This document shows positions 47,447-58,300 of a stretch of 64,000 nucleotides of DNA, in pieces (the first letter of the stretch is position 1; each line of letters begins with the position of its first letter). The notes below the pieces were generated by a model, which saw only the letters and a list, made by a program, of their open reading frames with translations, was not told where the DNA came from and did not search any database. Source of the stretch: Hyphomicrobium sp. ghe19 (GTDB lineage: Bacteria > Pseudomonadota > Alphaproteobacteria > Rhizobiales > Hyphomicrobiaceae); NCBI RefSeq assembly GCF_902712875.1, contig NZ_LR743509.1, forward strand, positions 3,734,001-3,798,000. The letters are read 5' to 3'. Made by a program: the position numbers and the translations under genes.

Positions 47447-48305
47447 TCGAAGCCGGTTTCTGAACCACGACCTTGTCGGCCTGGCGGGCCAACACGCGGT
47501 CAACGAATTCCGTTGTCCGCTCAACGACATAGCCGCGTTGACGATCAAGCGTGACCAAGTGGTAGCTGTCGTCGAGAACTGAAACTTCAACCATGCCGCC
47601 GAGCTGGCGCTGGAGTGCCATCGTATTCTTGATGTCGCTCTGGTCGTCGTGGCGGGGGTGGAAGATCAGCGTGTGCAGCTTCACGAGCGGCAGCATCGGC
47701 CGGACGTTGCGCACGAGGCAGAAGAATTCGTAGACCGTGCCGCCACCACGCTCGGTGATGTCGGCCGGCATGTTATCGGTGCCACGCATCGAATCGAGAG
47801 CGAAATTGCGTACGCGCTCATCCTTGATGCCGTAGGGCGCCGGGGTGCGGAATTTGAAAAGGCGCGCGGTCCATTTGTCGGTGACGAGGTGGAAAAGCTT
47901 GATGGCCTTCGGGATCGCCCAGCCGTTGACTGCAAGCGTCGGCGCATAAAGCATCACGCCGCAGGCTTGGTCTTGACGATAGGCCGCGAGCCGCAGCGCC
48001 AAGATAGAGCCAGCCGAAGCGCCGCCGATGATGACGTTGTCACATACGCTGCGCAAATGATCGAATGCGTCCGAGACCGACTTGTACCAGTCCTGCCACG
48101 TCGAAAGGCCGGAGACGTCGGTACCGAACGTCAGTCCGGGGACGACCGGACAATAGACTGTCATTCCCTTGCGGGAGAGCGCATGCGCAACGGCTTTCAT
48201 CTCAAGCGGCGAACCGCCGAGAGAATGGATCAACAAAACCCCCGACTTCCCACCGGGAATGTAAACGCTTCCGCGAGGAGGCTGAAATTTTTCTTGGTTT
48301 TTCAT
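47415..48305 (-). CDS. Alpha/beta hydrolase (carboxylesterase-like)
   Basis: A 296-residue alpha/beta-fold hydrolase. The oxyanion region is VLLIHSLGGSP, the nucleophile elbow is GGASAGS (Ser around residue 97), and acid and His residues are likely in IFHPRHDDQSD and DDSYHLVTLD. It looks like a cytoplasmic carboxylesterase or monoacylglycerol lipase-type enzyme; no signal peptide. Substrate unknown. Confidence 0.9.
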   Translation of the reverse strand: MKNQEKFQPPRGSVYIPGGKSGVLLIHSLGGSPLEMKAVAHALSRKGMTVYCPVVPGLTFGTDVSGLSTWQDWYKSVSDAFDHLRSVCDNVIIGGASAGSILALRLAAYRQDQACGVMLYAPTLAVNGWAIPKAIKLFHLVTDKWTARLFKFRTPAPYGIKDERVRNFALDSMRGTDNMPADITERGGGTVYEFFCLVRNVRPMLPLVKLHTLIFHPRHDDQSDIKNTMALQRQLGGMVEVSVLDDSYHLVTLDRQRGYVVERTTEFVDRVLARQADKVVVQKPASTNSKQLGAAE

Positions 48306-48797
48306 TACCTACGTTGAACTCGTTATTACCCTGTGGAACGCTAATTACGACGCAGCAGCTTCAGATGCCAACGCAACTTTGTCGCGTCGCCGCAGATTTG
48401 ATCTTTTTTGCATATACCCGCAGTTGAGATTTGATTTGTGAAGGTATTACGAAGTTGCTGAAAACACCATAGGTTTTGACATCAGGTTACTGACGATTGG
48501 TTAAGGTGGACTTCATGACGCGCCGCGGTTTGACGCTCGAAGTTGCTGCGTTGCAACATGCAATTACGCCTTTTTGACAGACGCTTTAGATGCCGATCGG
48601 TTCCTCAGGGTTAGAGGCTCGTCCGAGATCGCGTCTTTGGCGCGAAAATAGGAAATGGGTCCGCGTCGCGCGATTATCGACCAACCCAAAGCTTCTTGAC
48701 ACTGTTCCTGCGGAAACGATGCTTTATACTTAAACTGGCGTTACCGGCCGCGTCCCGCGGAAGCCCACCGGTAGGACCTGCCGGGGACTGAGTTGAA
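48306..48797. other. Intergenic region upstream of the 605-residue protein
   Basis: This 492-bp divergent gap shows no gene with coding character. TTGACA at 48696 and TATACT at 48725 are 23 nt apart, too far for a standard promoter. AT content is locally higher at 48340-48480. Confidence 0.45.
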
Positions 48798-50615
48798 GTG
48801 ACTGTTTCCTTGCGCCTGCCCGTTTCGCTGCTGACCGCCGCGGCTTTGGTGTTGTGTCAGCTGCCTCTGCCAACAGCCGTTGCAGACCCGATCAGCCGTG
48901 CGGACTATGAGGCCTGTCAGGCCAAGGACGACGGTGCTTTGAAGGCCGCCGTCATCGCCATCGCGACAGACGCCATCTCGAACGGCACAAAATCCATCGA
49001 CTACAAGGCGTTAGTTGCGGACCAATGGCGGCAAAGGAACCTCGACCAGATCATCGACAGCCGCGTCGATATCGCGGTCGCGGAGATAACGAACGAGACG
49101 AGCTGGTCGGACCGGCTCCAGTCCCTCGCCAATAGTGAAAAGTCGCAGCAGCTCGCCACGATGGTCGCCGAGCGCGTGTACCGTTCGGATGCGGTCAAGG
49201 CCGGCATCGAGGATTTGGCGTCCGGCGTCGCCGCGGAAGTCGGCAAATCCATCGAATTCGCAAGCTCGGACGCAACGGGCCCGCTGCTCGACTGCCTCAA
49301 AGCCTATGTCGGTCCGCGCTACGGGAGCGCCGTCGCGGACGCCCTTGCCAGCGACGCGAGCAAAGGTGTCGTGGTCGATCCGAGCAAAGGATCGGGCGGC
49401 GTCGGGGCAGGTTCGGTGCTGAAGGAGACAAGCGGCGGACTTGCCGGCGCGACGATCCTGATCGTACGGCGCCAGCTCGCAAATCTCGCCGAGCGCGTCG
49501 GGCAGCGCATCGTCGGCAGCGTTCTTTCGCGACTCGTGTCGGTCGTGGCGGGCGGCGTCGGCCTCGTCCTGATCGCGAAGGACCTCTGGGATTTCCGCAA
49601 TGGCGTGTTGCCGATCATCGCCACCGAAATGAAGGCGCCGGCGACAAAGGACAAGGTTCGCGAAGAGCTTGCCAATACTCTCCAAGAGCAGATGAACGAA
49701 CACGTGGCGGCGATCGCGAACGCGGCAGCCGAAAACGTCATCAACGTTTGGCAGACGTTCCGGCGGGCGCACGCGCTCGTGCTCCGGATCGCGGACGAGA
49801 ACGGTGAATTCCGGAAATTCCTCGACGGCGTGAAGCCCGACGCCTTGCCGCGGCTCGATGAGGTGGTGTCGATCCTCGTCGCTTCGGAAGGCGAGCCGTC
49901 GATCCTGCAGCGTCTTCAGGACGGTTCGCTCAACAGCGCTGTGCACCTGATGCCCGACAAGGGCCTCGAGATCGCGCGCGACTTGAAATCGGTCGGAGCC
50001 GGGCTCGACTGGACGGCGCTTGCCGGTGATCAGCTCGGGCGCGTGACCGAATACGAGTTGCATAAGCGGATGTCGCCCAAGGACCTCACCCGGGCTTCGC
50101 TTGATCGCATTCTCGCCCTCAACGACCGGATAGCGATCATCCGGATCGCGAGCGTGCCTCCGGAGGCGCGCGAGATGCTGTTCACGCTCAACTCGAGCGA
50201 TCTCGACAGCCTCCTCCGGTCGCTTTCGGAGGACGAGCTTCGGGCGCTCGCGGGTTACCTCTCAGGGTTGAAGCCGGGCCCGCGGGAGAAGGTCTTGCGG
50301 GCTGTCTCGGCTGACCCCTCCAAAATGCAAATCCTCGCCTCGCGACACGTTCGCGAACGCATATTAGCAAGCAGCGATCAGGGCGCCGCAGCCGACATGA
50401 TGCTCGCGCCGTCGTCCGGCTATTCCACCAAGGTGCTGGGAGACGACCTGAAGCTCGTCTGGGATGGCCGTGTTGCGCCGCTGTTGCTCTGGGATAAGCA
50501 TCCGCAAGCGGTCGCCGGCGCCGGCCTCGTCAGCTTGATCCTGCTCGCCTGGCTCGCCCGGCTGTTCCGTCCGAGGCGGATGCCGAGCGGCGGTGCCCCG
50601 GCTAGCCGCGCCTAG
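48798..50615 (+). CDS. Large envelope protein of unknown function
   Basis: I do not recognise this 605-residue protein. It has a signal sequence (residues 1-29, LPVSLLTAAALVLCQLPLP), a helical domain with two Cys, a hydrophobic segment near 245-265 (LVSVVAGGVGLVLIAKDLWD) and a C-terminal membrane helix (about 572-590) followed by a basic tail. The stretch 415-505 is Leu-rich and helical (DLDSLLRSLSEDELRALAGY), resembling helical-repeat domains. Start GTG 48798. No partner gene adjoins it; the topology predicts two periplasmic regions with the tail in the cytoplasm. Confidence 0.8.
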   Translation: MTVSLRLPVSLLTAAALVLCQLPLPTAVADPISRADYEACQAKDDGALKAAVIAIATDAISNGTKSIDYKALVADQWRQRNLDQIIDSRVDIAVAEITNETSWSDRLQSLANSEKSQQLATMVAERVYRSDAVKAGIEDLASGVAAEVGKSIEFASSDATGPLLDCLKAYVGPRYGSAVADALASDASKGVVVDPSKGSGGVGAGSVLKETSGGLAGATILIVRRQLANLAERVGQRIVGSVLSRLVSVVAGGVGLVLIAKDLWDFRNGVLPIIATEMKAPATKDKVREELANTLQEQMNEHVAAIANAAAENVINVWQTFRRAHALVLRIADENGEFRKFLDGVKPDALPRLDEVVSILVASEGEPSILQRLQDGSLNSAVHLMPDKGLEIARDLKSVGAGLDWTALAGDQLGRVTEYELHKRMSPKDLTRASLDRILALNDRIAIIRIASVPPEAREMLFTLNSSDLDSLLRSLSEDELRALAGYLSGLKPGPREKVLRAVSADPSKMQILASRHVRERILASSDQGAAADMMLAPSSGYSTKVLGDDLKLVWDGRVAPLLLWDKHPQAVAGAGLVSLILLAWLARLFRPRRMPSGGAPASRA

Positions 50616-50774
50616 GCAAATCGGCACCGCTCGAAGCTTTCCACATGCAATCGCCGGAGGCTGGTCTCAAGGTGCTGCCGCGCCTGCTATAAAGATTCGC
50701 GATTGTGAACCCATGAGACCAAGGGGGGCAGACACATGCGCGTTCGATTTAGAGCCGAGGAGGGAGTGCACGAC

Positions 50775-50951
50775 ATGGGATTGAAGGCGCCGGGTATTGT
50801 AACTTTTATGCTTTCAGTGATCCTGACGGTGATTGTTTTGATGTCGAAATTCTTCGGTGCAGAGATCCCTTGGCTCACCGGAAACGAATCCTGGGCGATG
50901 CTCGCCTCATACATGATCCTTATGCTCGGTTGCATGGTCCGAGGGATGTAA
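50775..50951 (+). CDS. Small conserved membrane protein
   Basis: A 58-residue protein with two hydrophobic segments (IVTFMLSVILTVIVLMSKFF and AMLASYMILMLGCMVRGM). Short proteins starting MGLKAPG or MSLKAPG with this profile are common in Hyphomicrobiales; function unknown. ATG 50775 has AGGAGGG about 10 nt upstream. An ATG at 50736 with AAGGGGGG also has a good site and would add 13 residues. Confidence 0.65.
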   Translation: MGLKAPGIVTFMLSVILTVIVLMSKFFGAEIPWLTGNESWAMLASYMILMLGCMVRGM

Positions 50952-51071
50952 GCGCACGCCGAATTCGATCATCGTTCACTGAAGGTTTGAAGCAATTTTT
51001 CTTCTTTCGGAGACCGTCCGTTCACGATGTGCGCAGGTGTCGCGCGGCATCCGGCGGACTAGAGCGACGTC

Positions 51072-51317
51072 ATGCTGCTGATTATCGCTCAAGGAATGAC
51101 GAAAGAGATTCCTCAAGTCTTTGCACGACGCGCGCGGCTTTCATCGAAAGCCATCGTGACGGCTGTTGCGTTGACGCTTGCGGCTCTCGCGGCGATCGCC
51201 GTTGCTTCTCATCACGAGACGAAGAATTCCGTGAAGACGGTAAGCCCCGTCTCGCAATGGCCCGTCGATAACGGAGCCGACAAAGGATCAGTCCTGGTGC
51301 CTGTGGTCGCCCGATAG
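51072..51317 (+). CDS. Small predicted membrane protein
   Basis: An 81-residue product with a basic N-terminus, one hydrophobic segment (AIVTAVALTLAALAAIAVA) and a polar C-terminus. The 3' end overlaps the convergent pabB gene by 30 bp. The ribosome-binding site is weak, and an ATG at 51096 (MTKEIPQ) is possible. Not recognised; may not be real. Confidence 0.45.
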   Translation: MLLIIAQGMTKEIPQVFARRARLSSKAIVTAVALTLAALAAIAVASHHETKNSVKTVSPVSQWPVDNGADKGSVLVPVVAR

Positions 51318-53192
51318 GCGAGGCACAAGAGGCTCGGCGCGAACAAGACCACGCACCGAGTTTCCGAGGTAGATCGCGCGTGCCGAGTTGATATCCTCAA
51401 TCCTCAGCGGGGCCTCGACGGCTCTCCCCTCATCGATAAGAGCTGCCCGAAGCGTTCCGGGCAAAAGACCCGCTGCGAGGCGCGGCGTTAAGAGCTTGCC
51501 ATCCCTTTCGATGAAGATCGTGGTGCGGCTGCCTTCCGTGAGCTCGCCGTTCTCGTTGAGGTAGATCACTTCATCGGCGCCGAGCGTATCGGAATAGTGC
51601 TTCCATTCCCGGTCATAAAGCTCTCGGCGCGTCGTCTTGTGGTAGAGAAACAAATCGCCACTGTTCAAGCGCGTGTCGGAGATGACGTAGCGCATGACGG
51701 CGTCGGCTGCGGTTTCCGGCTGCGGAGTTGCTGTCGCCGAAACGGCTCCATCTTCATCGAGAACGACCCTTACACGGCGTCGCATATCGGGTTGTTCGGC
51801 GATCGCTGCATCGATTGCGTCGCGCACTTTCGTTGCGTCGTAGGCAAATCCGAAATAGGCCGCCGATGCGGCCAGCCGTGCGAGGTGATAGCCTCTGAGC
51901 CACACGCCTTCACCCGGCACGTAGACCATCGTTTCGATCAGCTCGAACCGGCGAACGGGGTCGGTCAGAAACTTCATCTTGAGCAGGCACTCGGCATATT
52001 CTTTCGGCCCGTCGGAATCAGCGACGATGCCGGAGCCTATGCCCATTTCGCCGGCGCCCCTGCGATCGATCACAGCCGTGCGGATCACGACGTTGAATTG
52101 TGCCGAACCGTCCGGCGAGAAACTTCCGATGGCTCCGCAATAGACGCCGCGAGCTTCGGTTTCGAGTTCGCGGATCAGCTCCATTGCCCTGATCTTCGGA
52201 GCACCGGTGATGGAACCCGGCGGAAAGATAGCCTTCAGAATGTCGGTTATGCCGACGCCGTCCTTCAGATGCGCGCGAACGCCCGACGTCATCTGATGAA
52301 GGGTCTTGAATGTCTCGATCGTGAAGAGATCCGTTACGCTTACCGATCCGAGGTCGGCGATCCGGCCCAAGTCATTGCGCATCAAATCGACGATCATCAA
52401 ATTTTCGGCGCGGTTTTTGACGTCGGTCGAAAGTCCGTGGCGCACCTCGGCTTCGCCTTCGGGCGTGCCGGCACGCGGCGCGGTTCCCTTCATCGGTCGC
52501 GTTTCAATGAGGCGATCATGGAGATCGATGAAGAGCTCCGGCGACGCGGAGAGGATCGTTACATCACCGGTATCGACGAGCCCCGCATAGGCGACGCGCT
52601 GTTTCAGGCGGAGGTCGCGGTAGAGGGCGAGCGGCGAGCCTTCGAGATTGAACTTTGCTTTGAACGTGAGGTTGAGCTGGTAGATGTCGCCACTGCGGAT
52701 GTTCTTTTGAACTTCCTCGAAGCGCTTCAAGTACGAGACGCTGTCCCAGCTATGAGCCAGTTCGCCCAGCGTCGGATTGCCGATTGCCTCTTGCGTCAGC
52801 CATCCCTGGACCTCGGCGCCTGTCATTTCGCGGGGCGCGGTGTATAGGCCGAACCAAAGGAAGGGCACCTTGCGCTGCGCCGGCAGAAGACGCGTCAGCC
52901 TCGGTTCAAGCAGGTATCCGAGCTCGTAAGAGAAAAAGCCTGCCGCGTGCAGGCCTCGGGCAATGCCGGCCTGGAGCGCCGCCAGCGCCGCTTCGACGTC
53001 TTCTGGAGCGTCGGCGCGAATGATCTCGACCGGCTTCTCGAAGAGCTTCGATACGGCTTCGAGGCTTGTGCTGTTGTCGAGCAGCACGAAGCCTTCGGCG
53101 AGCGTCGGCGTAGGCCTGACCGATCCTTCAGATCCGATATTGGACGGGGCCGAAGCGGGGATCCCTGCGCTTTTTGAGGAAGAGGAATTCAT
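51288..53192 (-). CDS. pabB: PabB-PabC fusion: aminodeoxychorismate synthase component I with aminodeoxychorismate lyase
   Basis: A 634-residue bifunctional enzyme for p-aminobenzoate, a folate precursor. The N-terminal chorismate-binding domain (about 40-400) has TRPMKGTAPR, where Lys marks PabB instead of anthranilate synthase, and PPGSITGAPKIRAMELI. The C-terminal class IV aminotransferase-fold lyase (about 405-630) has LYHKTTRRELYD with the PLP Lys and NENGELTEGSRTTIFIE. The glutaminase PabA is not nearby. Fused PabBC is common in alphaproteobacteria. Confidence 0.94.
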   Translation of the reverse strand: MNSSSSKSAGIPASAPSNIGSEGSVRPTPTLAEGFVLLDNSTSLEAVSKLFEKPVEIIRADAPEDVEAALAALQAGIARGLHAAGFFSYELGYLLEPRLTRLLPAQRKVPFLWFGLYTAPREMTGAEVQGWLTQEAIGNPTLGELAHSWDSVSYLKRFEEVQKNIRSGDIYQLNLTFKAKFNLEGSPLALYRDLRLKQRVAYAGLVDTGDVTILSASPELFIDLHDRLIETRPMKGTAPRAGTPEGEAEVRHGLSTDVKNRAENLMIVDLMRNDLGRIADLGSVSVTDLFTIETFKTLHQMTSGVRAHLKDGVGITDILKAIFPPGSITGAPKIRAMELIRELETEARGVYCGAIGSFSPDGSAQFNVVIRTAVIDRRGAGEMGIGSGIVADSDGPKEYAECLLKMKFLTDPVRRFELIETMVYVPGEGVWLRGYHLARLAASAAYFGFAYDATKVRDAIDAAIAEQPDMRRRVRVVLDEDGAVSATATPQPETAADAVMRYVISDTRLNSGDLFLYHKTTRRELYDREWKHYSDTLGADEVIYLNENGELTEGSRTTIFIERDGKLLTPRLAAGLLPGTLRAALIDEGRAVEAPLRIEDINSARAIYLGNSVRGLVRAEPLVPRLSGDHRHQD

Positions 53193-53301
53193 AGGGCGCT
53201 TCTAGCCCGGCCGCCGTCGGATTACCACACCGTCGTCACCGGCAAATCTGCGCGATTTCGCCGTCATGCCTTACCCTGCCGACCTCCTCTCGCCCCCCGG
53301 C

Positions 53302-56300
53302 TCAGCTAGCCGGGTGGCTCTTGTCGGCCGGGCCGTGTCCGAAATAGGTTTTGGCGCGTTCGCGGATCGTCTGGAACACGACATACAGCATCGGGATTAT
53401 GAAAATCCCGATGAGGCTCGCGGCGAGCATGCCGGCGAAGACAGGCGTTCCCACGTCTCGTCTGCTGATCATTGCCGCCCCAGTCGCGATGACGAGCGGA
53501 AGCAGGCCAAGGACGAATGCGATGGACGTCATGATGACGGCGCGAAACCGCATCTCGGAGCCGAGCATGGCCGCTTCGTGAATTGAAAGACCCTCATCCC
53601 GGCGCTCCTTCGCGAATTCGACGATCAGGATGCCGTTCTTCGCGGCGAGCGCGATGAGAACGACGAGCCCGATTTGCGCGTAGATGTCGAGCGACAGCCC
53701 TGCGAGCTTTATTCCAACATAGGAGCCCAACACGCCAACGGTAACCGAAAGGAGAACCGGAATCGGGATCATCCAGCTTTCATAGAGCCCGACGAGGAAG
53801 AGGAACGCGAACAGGACCGCGAGACCTAGGATGATGCTGGTCTGCCCTTGCGATTCATGTTCCTGGTAAGCGGTCCCGGTCCATTCGAATCCGTAACCGG
53901 GCGGGAGCGTCTTCGCCGAAATATCCGTCATCGCCTGCAGAGCTGTCCCCGAAGAGACGCCGGGAGCTGCCGAGCCATTGATCGTTATCGATCGATAGTT
54001 GTTGTAGCGGGCGATCGTCTGCGGCCCGAGGACGGTCGAGATGGTTGCGACGGACCGCAGTGGGACCATCTGGCCGGTGTTGTTGCGAACGTAGATTTTC
54101 CAAATCGCATCTATCTTGCTGCGATCGGCTGCCTCGCCCTGAAGGTTGACCTGCCAGGTGCGTCCATAAAGATTGAAATCGTTGATGTAGGTGCCGCCCA
54201 GGGTCGATTGGAGGGCTGCGAAAATATTGGCGATCTCCAAACCCAAAGCCTGCGCCTTCGCGCGATCGATATCCAAGTAGATCGAGGGGTTGGACGCGGT
54301 GAACGTCGAGAACACGCGCCGCAAATCCGGGTTCTGATTTGCAGCGGCGATCAACCCCTGCATGACGCTGCCCATAGCCTCGGGACTTGTCCCTTCGAGA
54401 TTCTCAAGCTGATATTGGAAGCCACCAGTGGTCGACAGACCGACGATGGGCGGCACATTGAACGCGGAGATTTGCGCGGTGCTGATCCGTTGCACGGCTT
54501 CGGTCACCTTCGCGATCAAGGCCTGGGCGGAATCCTCCGGAGCCGTGCGTTCTGCAAAGGGCTTCAAACGGGCGACCATAAAGGCGGAATTCGGCTGCGC
54601 GCCACTGTCCAGGATGGAGAAGCCAATGATTGCGATCATATCTTTGATCTGGGGCATTCCCCTCAAGACATCTTCGACCTGCTTGACGACGCCGGTCGTG
54701 CGATTGACGGATGCGCCATCCGGCAACTGAACCGAAATGAAGAATGCGCCTTGGTCCTCCTCGGGGATGAATCCGGTCGGCGTTATTTTCGACATCAGCA
54801 AGATTCCGACACCACACGCGACGATGGCTATGATGCTCAGGAATGATACGCGGACCAACCGCCGGACGATCAATCCATATCCGGCCCGCACGCGGTCAAT
54901 CCACCTGAGAACGTATCCCATCACGCCGCGCTTCTCCTGAGGCCGGAGAAACAGCGCGCAAAGCGCAGGCGAAAGCGTCAGAGCGTTCAACGCAGAAATC
55001 AGCATTGCCGCCGAAATCGTCACTGCGAACTGACGAAAGAGTTCTCCAGTCAGGCCTGGAATAAAGGCGATGGGAACGAACACCGAAAGCAGCACGAGCG
55101 TGATGGCGATCACCGGCCCCGTGATCTGCCGCATCGCCTTTTTTGTTGCTTCAACGGGCGAGATCTCCGGCTCCTCTTCCATCACGCGCTCAACGTTTTC
55201 GACGACCACGATCGCATCGTCGATGACGATGCCAATTGCCAGCACGAGCGCGAGAAGCGAGACGGTGTTGGATGAATAGCCCATCGCAATCATGACGGCG
55301 AATGCGCCGATCAGACTGACTGGAATGGCGACCGCCGGAATGATCGTTGCGCGCAGACTTCCGAGAAATAGGTAAACGACGAGGATAACCAAAACGAAGC
55401 CTTCGAAGATCGTGCGAATGACTTCGTGGATCGTATCGCCGACGAACGTCGAGCTATCGTAGACGATGCGTGTTTTAAGCCCTTCGGGGAATCGCGTGGA
55501 CAACTCATCCAGAGCTTTGGCGACGCTCGCCGACGTCCTCACCGCGTTGGCGCCGGGAGAGAGATAGATGGCGATCGAAACGGCGGGCTTGCCGTTCAAG
55601 CGGCTGTGGGTATCGAGGCTCTGAGCGCCCATCTCCGTTCGGGCGACGTCGCGTACGCGAAGCAAAGAGCCGTCGGGATTTGAACGAATGACGATATCGC
55701 CGAATTGCTCAGGCGTCTCGAGCCTTCCCTGCGTCTGCAGGTTCATCTGAAACTGCTGATCCGGCAAGGCCGGCTGTGCGCCGATACGTCCAATCGGCGC
55801 TTGCACGTTTTGCGCCTGAACGGCCGCAACGACGTCGGATGGTTGAAGGCCCAGGTTGTTGAGGCGTTGCGCATTGAACCAAATGCGCATCGAGTATTTT
55901 TGCGCACCGGAGAGGCTCGCCTGTCCGACGCCATCGATGCGGGACAAGCGATCGATTACATTGATCGTCGCGTAGTTGGTTATGAATAGCGGATCTTGCT
56001 TGCCGTTATCGGAGTAAAGAAAAATGTACTGCAAGATTGCCGACGATCGCTTTTGTGTCGTGATGCCCTGGTGTTGGACTTCTTGGGGAAGTCTCGAAAG
56101 AGCTGCCTGCACACGATTGTTGACGTTGACCGTATCGATGTCAGGGTCGGTTCCCAACTCGAACGACACGGTGAGACCGTAGCTGCCGTCGTTGGCGCTG
56201 TTCGACTTCATATAGAGCATCTTGTCGACGCCGATCACCTGGGCGTCAAGCGGCTGGGCGACGGAGGATTCGACGACGGCGGCCGAGGCGCCCGGATATG

Positions 56301-56445
56301 TCGTCGAAACCTGGACCTGCGGCGGGACAAGGTTTGGAAACTGCTCTACCGGAATCTGCGAGAGGGCAAGAAGGCCGGCGATCGTAATAATGAGCGCAAT
56401 GACAATTGCTAAGCGGGGCCGATCAATGAAGATAGCTGAGAACAT
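53302..56445 (-). CDS. RND efflux permease, HAE1 (AcrB/MexB) family
   Basis: A 1047-residue multidrug pump. N-terminal [20 protein letters not shown] and [19 protein letters not shown] are typical of HAE1. The proton-relay pair is in [18 protein letters not shown] near residue 402, and [20 protein letters not shown] begins the second half. The C-terminus has [17 protein letters not shown]. It follows its adaptor by 2 nt. Substrates are probably hydrophobic drugs or solvents, by family. Confidence 0.96.
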   Translation of the reverse strand: MFSAIFIDRPRLAIVIALIITIAGLLALSQIPVEQFPNLVPPQVQVSTTYPGASAAVVESSVAQPLDAQVIGVDKMLYMKSNSANDGSYGLTVSFELGTDPDIDTVNVNNRVQAALSRLPQEVQHQGITTQKRSSAILQYIFLYSDNGKQDPLFITNYATINVIDRLSRIDGVGQASLSGAQKYSMRIWFNAQRLNNLGLQPSDVVAAVQAQNVQAPIGRIGAQPALPDQQFQMNLQTQGRLETPEQFGDIVIRSNPDGSLLRVRDVARTEMGAQSLDTHSRLNGKPAVSIAIYLSPGANAVRTSASVAKALDELSTRFPEGLKTRIVYDSSTFVGDTIHEVIRTIFEGFVLVILVVYLFLGSLRATIIPAVAIPVSLIGAFAVMIAMGYSSNTVSLLALVLAIGIVIDDAIVVVENVERVMEEEPEISPVEATKKAMRQITGPVIAITLVLLSVFVPIAFIPGLTGELFRQFAVTISAAMLISALNALTLSPALCALFLRPQEKRGVMGYVLRWIDRVRAGYGLIVRRLVRVSFLSIIAIVACGVGILLMSKITPTGFIPEEDQGAFFISVQLPDGASVNRTTGVVKQVEDVLRGMPQIKDMIAIIGFSILDSGAQPNSAFMVARLKPFAERTAPEDSAQALIAKVTEAVQRISTAQISAFNVPPIVGLSTTGGFQYQLENLEGTSPEAMGSVMQGLIAAANQNPDLRRVFSTFTASNPSIYLDIDRAKAQALGLEIANIFAALQSTLGGTYINDFNLYGRTWQVNLQGEAADRSKIDAIWKIYVRNNTGQMVPLRSVATISTVLGPQTIARYNNYRSITINGSAAPGVSSGTALQAMTDISAKTLPPGYGFEWTGTAYQEHESQGQTSIILGLAVLFAFLFLVGLYESWMIPIPVLLSVTVGVLGSYVGIKLAGLSLDIYAQIGLVVLIALAAKNGILIVEFAKERRDEGLSIHEAAMLGSEMRFRAVIMTSIAFVLGLLPLVIATGAAMISRRDVGTPVFAGMLAASLIGIFIIPMLYVVFQTIRERAKTYFGHGPADKSHPAS

Positions 56446-56447
56446 TA

Positions 56448-57632
56448 TTATTGACCGTCGGATTTGGTCGGGTCGGGACCGGCCCGTTGCGCCACCACTT
56501 TGATATCCGGCCGGACTCGCTGGATTCCTTCTGTAACGACCCTTTCGCCTTCACTCAGTCCGGTCGACACCATCGCCAGGGCCGGCGTCGACTGACCGAG
56601 TTGAATCCTGCGTTGCGTTACCACGTCGTCCGGGCCGATCACGTACACATAGTCGCCCTGCTGATCCGACAGGACCGCAGACCGTGGAATCGCCAGCGCG
56701 ATGATAGGCTGCACGCCCTCGATGAGCGCGGTGATGAATTCTCCATCAATGAGCCGGCGAAGCGTAGGTTCACCAGGCTTCGCCTGCCTCAAGAGCGGAT
56801 TGGAAATTTCTCCCCGCACCAGGACCGTATCGGTGCTGGTCGCGACCGTGGGATCGACGAAGTCGAGCTTGCCCCTCTCAGGATAGAGCGTACCGTCGGG
56901 CAGGCGGACGCGCAGCACGACCGCTTTGAAGCCGCCTTTTGGCACGTATATTTTGCTCAACTCCAGCAGCGTCCGTACGGACACCGGAAAGACGACGTAC
57001 ATCGGATCCTGGCTCACGATCTTTGTGAGCGTTCCGGAATTCGGTCCGACGATGTTGCCGACGTTGACGGCCGTACGGCCGATCTTGCCATCGATCGGCG
57101 CGGTGATCGTCGTGTAGCCGAGATTGATTTCTGCGGTCTTGAGCTGCGCCTCGGCGCCGAGAATTTGAGCTTCATAGGCGTGCTGCTGCGCGATTGCGCT
57201 GTCGACACTCGCTTGCTGGCCGGCCGGTCCGGATAGCAAGGACTTGGCACGCCCCGTGGTCAGTACGGCGTTGCGAAGCAGCGCCTTATATTGATTTACG
57301 GCCGCTTCTGCGTTTTGAACGAGCGCCTCAAAGGGCGGGCGTTCGAGCTGATAAAGCACGTCACCTTTTTTTACCTCCGTCCCTTCGACGAAGGTCGTCT
57401 CTTCCAGCTGTGCCGTGACGCGGGCGACAATATTGACCGTGTTCACCGCTTCGATGCGGCCGATGAACTCCTCCACCTGCGTAACGGGCTTCTTTTCGGC
57501 GATCGTGTATCCGACGACTGGCGGGCCGGCCGGCATTTGCGCAAGGAGGGGAGTTGTAAAAACTGCGATGGCGAATGTGGCGGCTAGCGAATGAACAGGG
57601 CCGCGAGGCATATACGGATGTGCTAGTGTCAT
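56448..57632 (-). CDS. RND efflux periplasmic adaptor (AcrA/MexA-like)
   Basis: A 394-residue adaptor with a signal segment ([18 protein letters not shown]), lipoyl half-motifs around [20 protein letters not shown] and [20 protein letters not shown], a coiled-coil between about 100 and 165 and beta-barrel domains. It lies 2 nt upstream of the HAE1 pump and no regulator is adjacent. An alternative start is the Met at residue 8. Confidence 0.95.
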   Translation of the reverse strand: MTLAHPYMPRGPVHSLAATFAIAVFTTPLLAQMPAGPPVVGYTIAEKKPVTQVEEFIGRIEAVNTVNIVARVTAQLEETTFVEGTEVKKGDVLYQLERPPFEALVQNAEAAVNQYKALLRNAVLTTGRAKSLLSGPAGQQASVDSAIAQQHAYEAQILGAEAQLKTAEINLGYTTITAPIDGKIGRTAVNVGNIVGPNSGTLTKIVSQDPMYVVFPVSVRTLLELSKIYVPKGGFKAVVLRVRLPDGTLYPERGKLDFVDPTVATSTDTVLVRGEISNPLLRQAKPGEPTLRRLIDGEFITALIEGVQPIIALAIPRSAVLSDQQGDYVYVIGPDDVVTQRRIQLGQSTPALAMVSTGLSEGERVVTEGIQRVRPDIKVVAQRAGPDPTKSDGQ

Positions 57633-57882
57633 AGCCTTCCCTGCGGCGGCAGAAGTTCGGGCTCAAGCACTAACGCTTGGGATGGAGAACTCAGCTCATA
57701 GCCGCAATGGGAGGTTAGGAAACTCAATTCCGTCTTAAGCGGAAAGCTTGCATTTCATTATGTGATATCGCCGCGCGCACTCGATCAGCACACAGATCTC
57801 TTGTCATGCGCGCGTGCGAAATGGTCTCTCGCCGCAGGTTTGCGAAGCACTCAATGCAATCGCTAGGACTCGCTTCGTATGG

Positions 57883-58098
57883 TCAATGACGTATGGGCCG
57901 CACGGGCCTCACAGGGCGAGACGGCGCCCGCCATACCGAATAGCCGTGCGCCAAAAGACCGATGCCCCAGCCGAGAAGCACCCAGTAGAACCAGATGGTT
58001 TCGGGGTTCATGAAATTTATGATTGCAAGGATCACATTGACGATGACGTAGGCCGTCAGGTGAATCCTGAAGCCTTGGTTCTGCAGCAGTCTGTTCAT
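57883..58098 (-). CDS. 2TM domain-containing small membrane protein
   Basis: A 71-residue protein with two membrane helices (LTAYVIVNVILAIINFM and IWFYWVLLGWGIGLLAHGYS) joined by the short NPETIW loop, matching the 2TM domain family, often found beside histidine kinases or alone. The C-terminus is Pro/Arg-rich (RPVRPVRPIRH). GGAGACC 4-8 nt before the ATG serves as ribosome-binding site. It is divergent from the 68-residue protein. Confidence 0.85.
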   Translation of the reverse strand: MNRLLQNQGFRIHLTAYVIVNVILAIINFMNPETIWFYWVLLGWGIGLLAHGYSVWRAPSRPVRPVRPIRH

Positions 58099-58185
58099 TT
58101 CGGTCTCCGACCGTTAAATTCACCGCTGTGTTTATCGGTTTTTCTCGGCTCGCGCTCAAATTTCTATTCTTAATCGACCGTTGTC

Positions 58186-58231
58186 CGTATCGGAACTGCT
58201 GCTTTCATCGTATCGGAACTGCTGCTTTCAT
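58186..58231. repeat. Perfect 23-bp tandem duplication
   Basis: The unit at 58186-58208 (beginning CGTATCGGAAC, ending GCTTTCAT) is repeated exactly at 58209-58231. The unit contains GGAAC; in the second copy this is the -35 of the EcfG-like promoter. It is the only exact tandem repeat of this size I noticed in the window. Confidence 0.95.
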
Positions 58232-58240
58232 AAAGACGTT
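58215..58240 (+). promoter_or_regulatory. Putative EcfG promoter, GGAAC-N17-CGTT
   Basis: GGAAC (58215-58219), 17 nt, CGTT (58237-58240) match the general-stress consensus. It ends 60 nt before the ATG of the 68-residue protein. The -35 copy at 58192 lacks a partner -10. Confidence 0.6.
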
Positions 58241-58300
58241 CAGTCAAATGGAGCCTAACCTGCCGGGCGTCGGCTGGTGGAGGGCGCTTGGAGAACCTCA

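Noticed and set aside
48394..48440. Direct repeats of GATTTGAT
   Set aside because: Only 8 bp in AT-rich DNA, no array or known site.
48696..48730. TTGACA and TATACT before the 605-residue gene
   Set aside because: The 23-nt spacer is too long for a sigma70 promoter.
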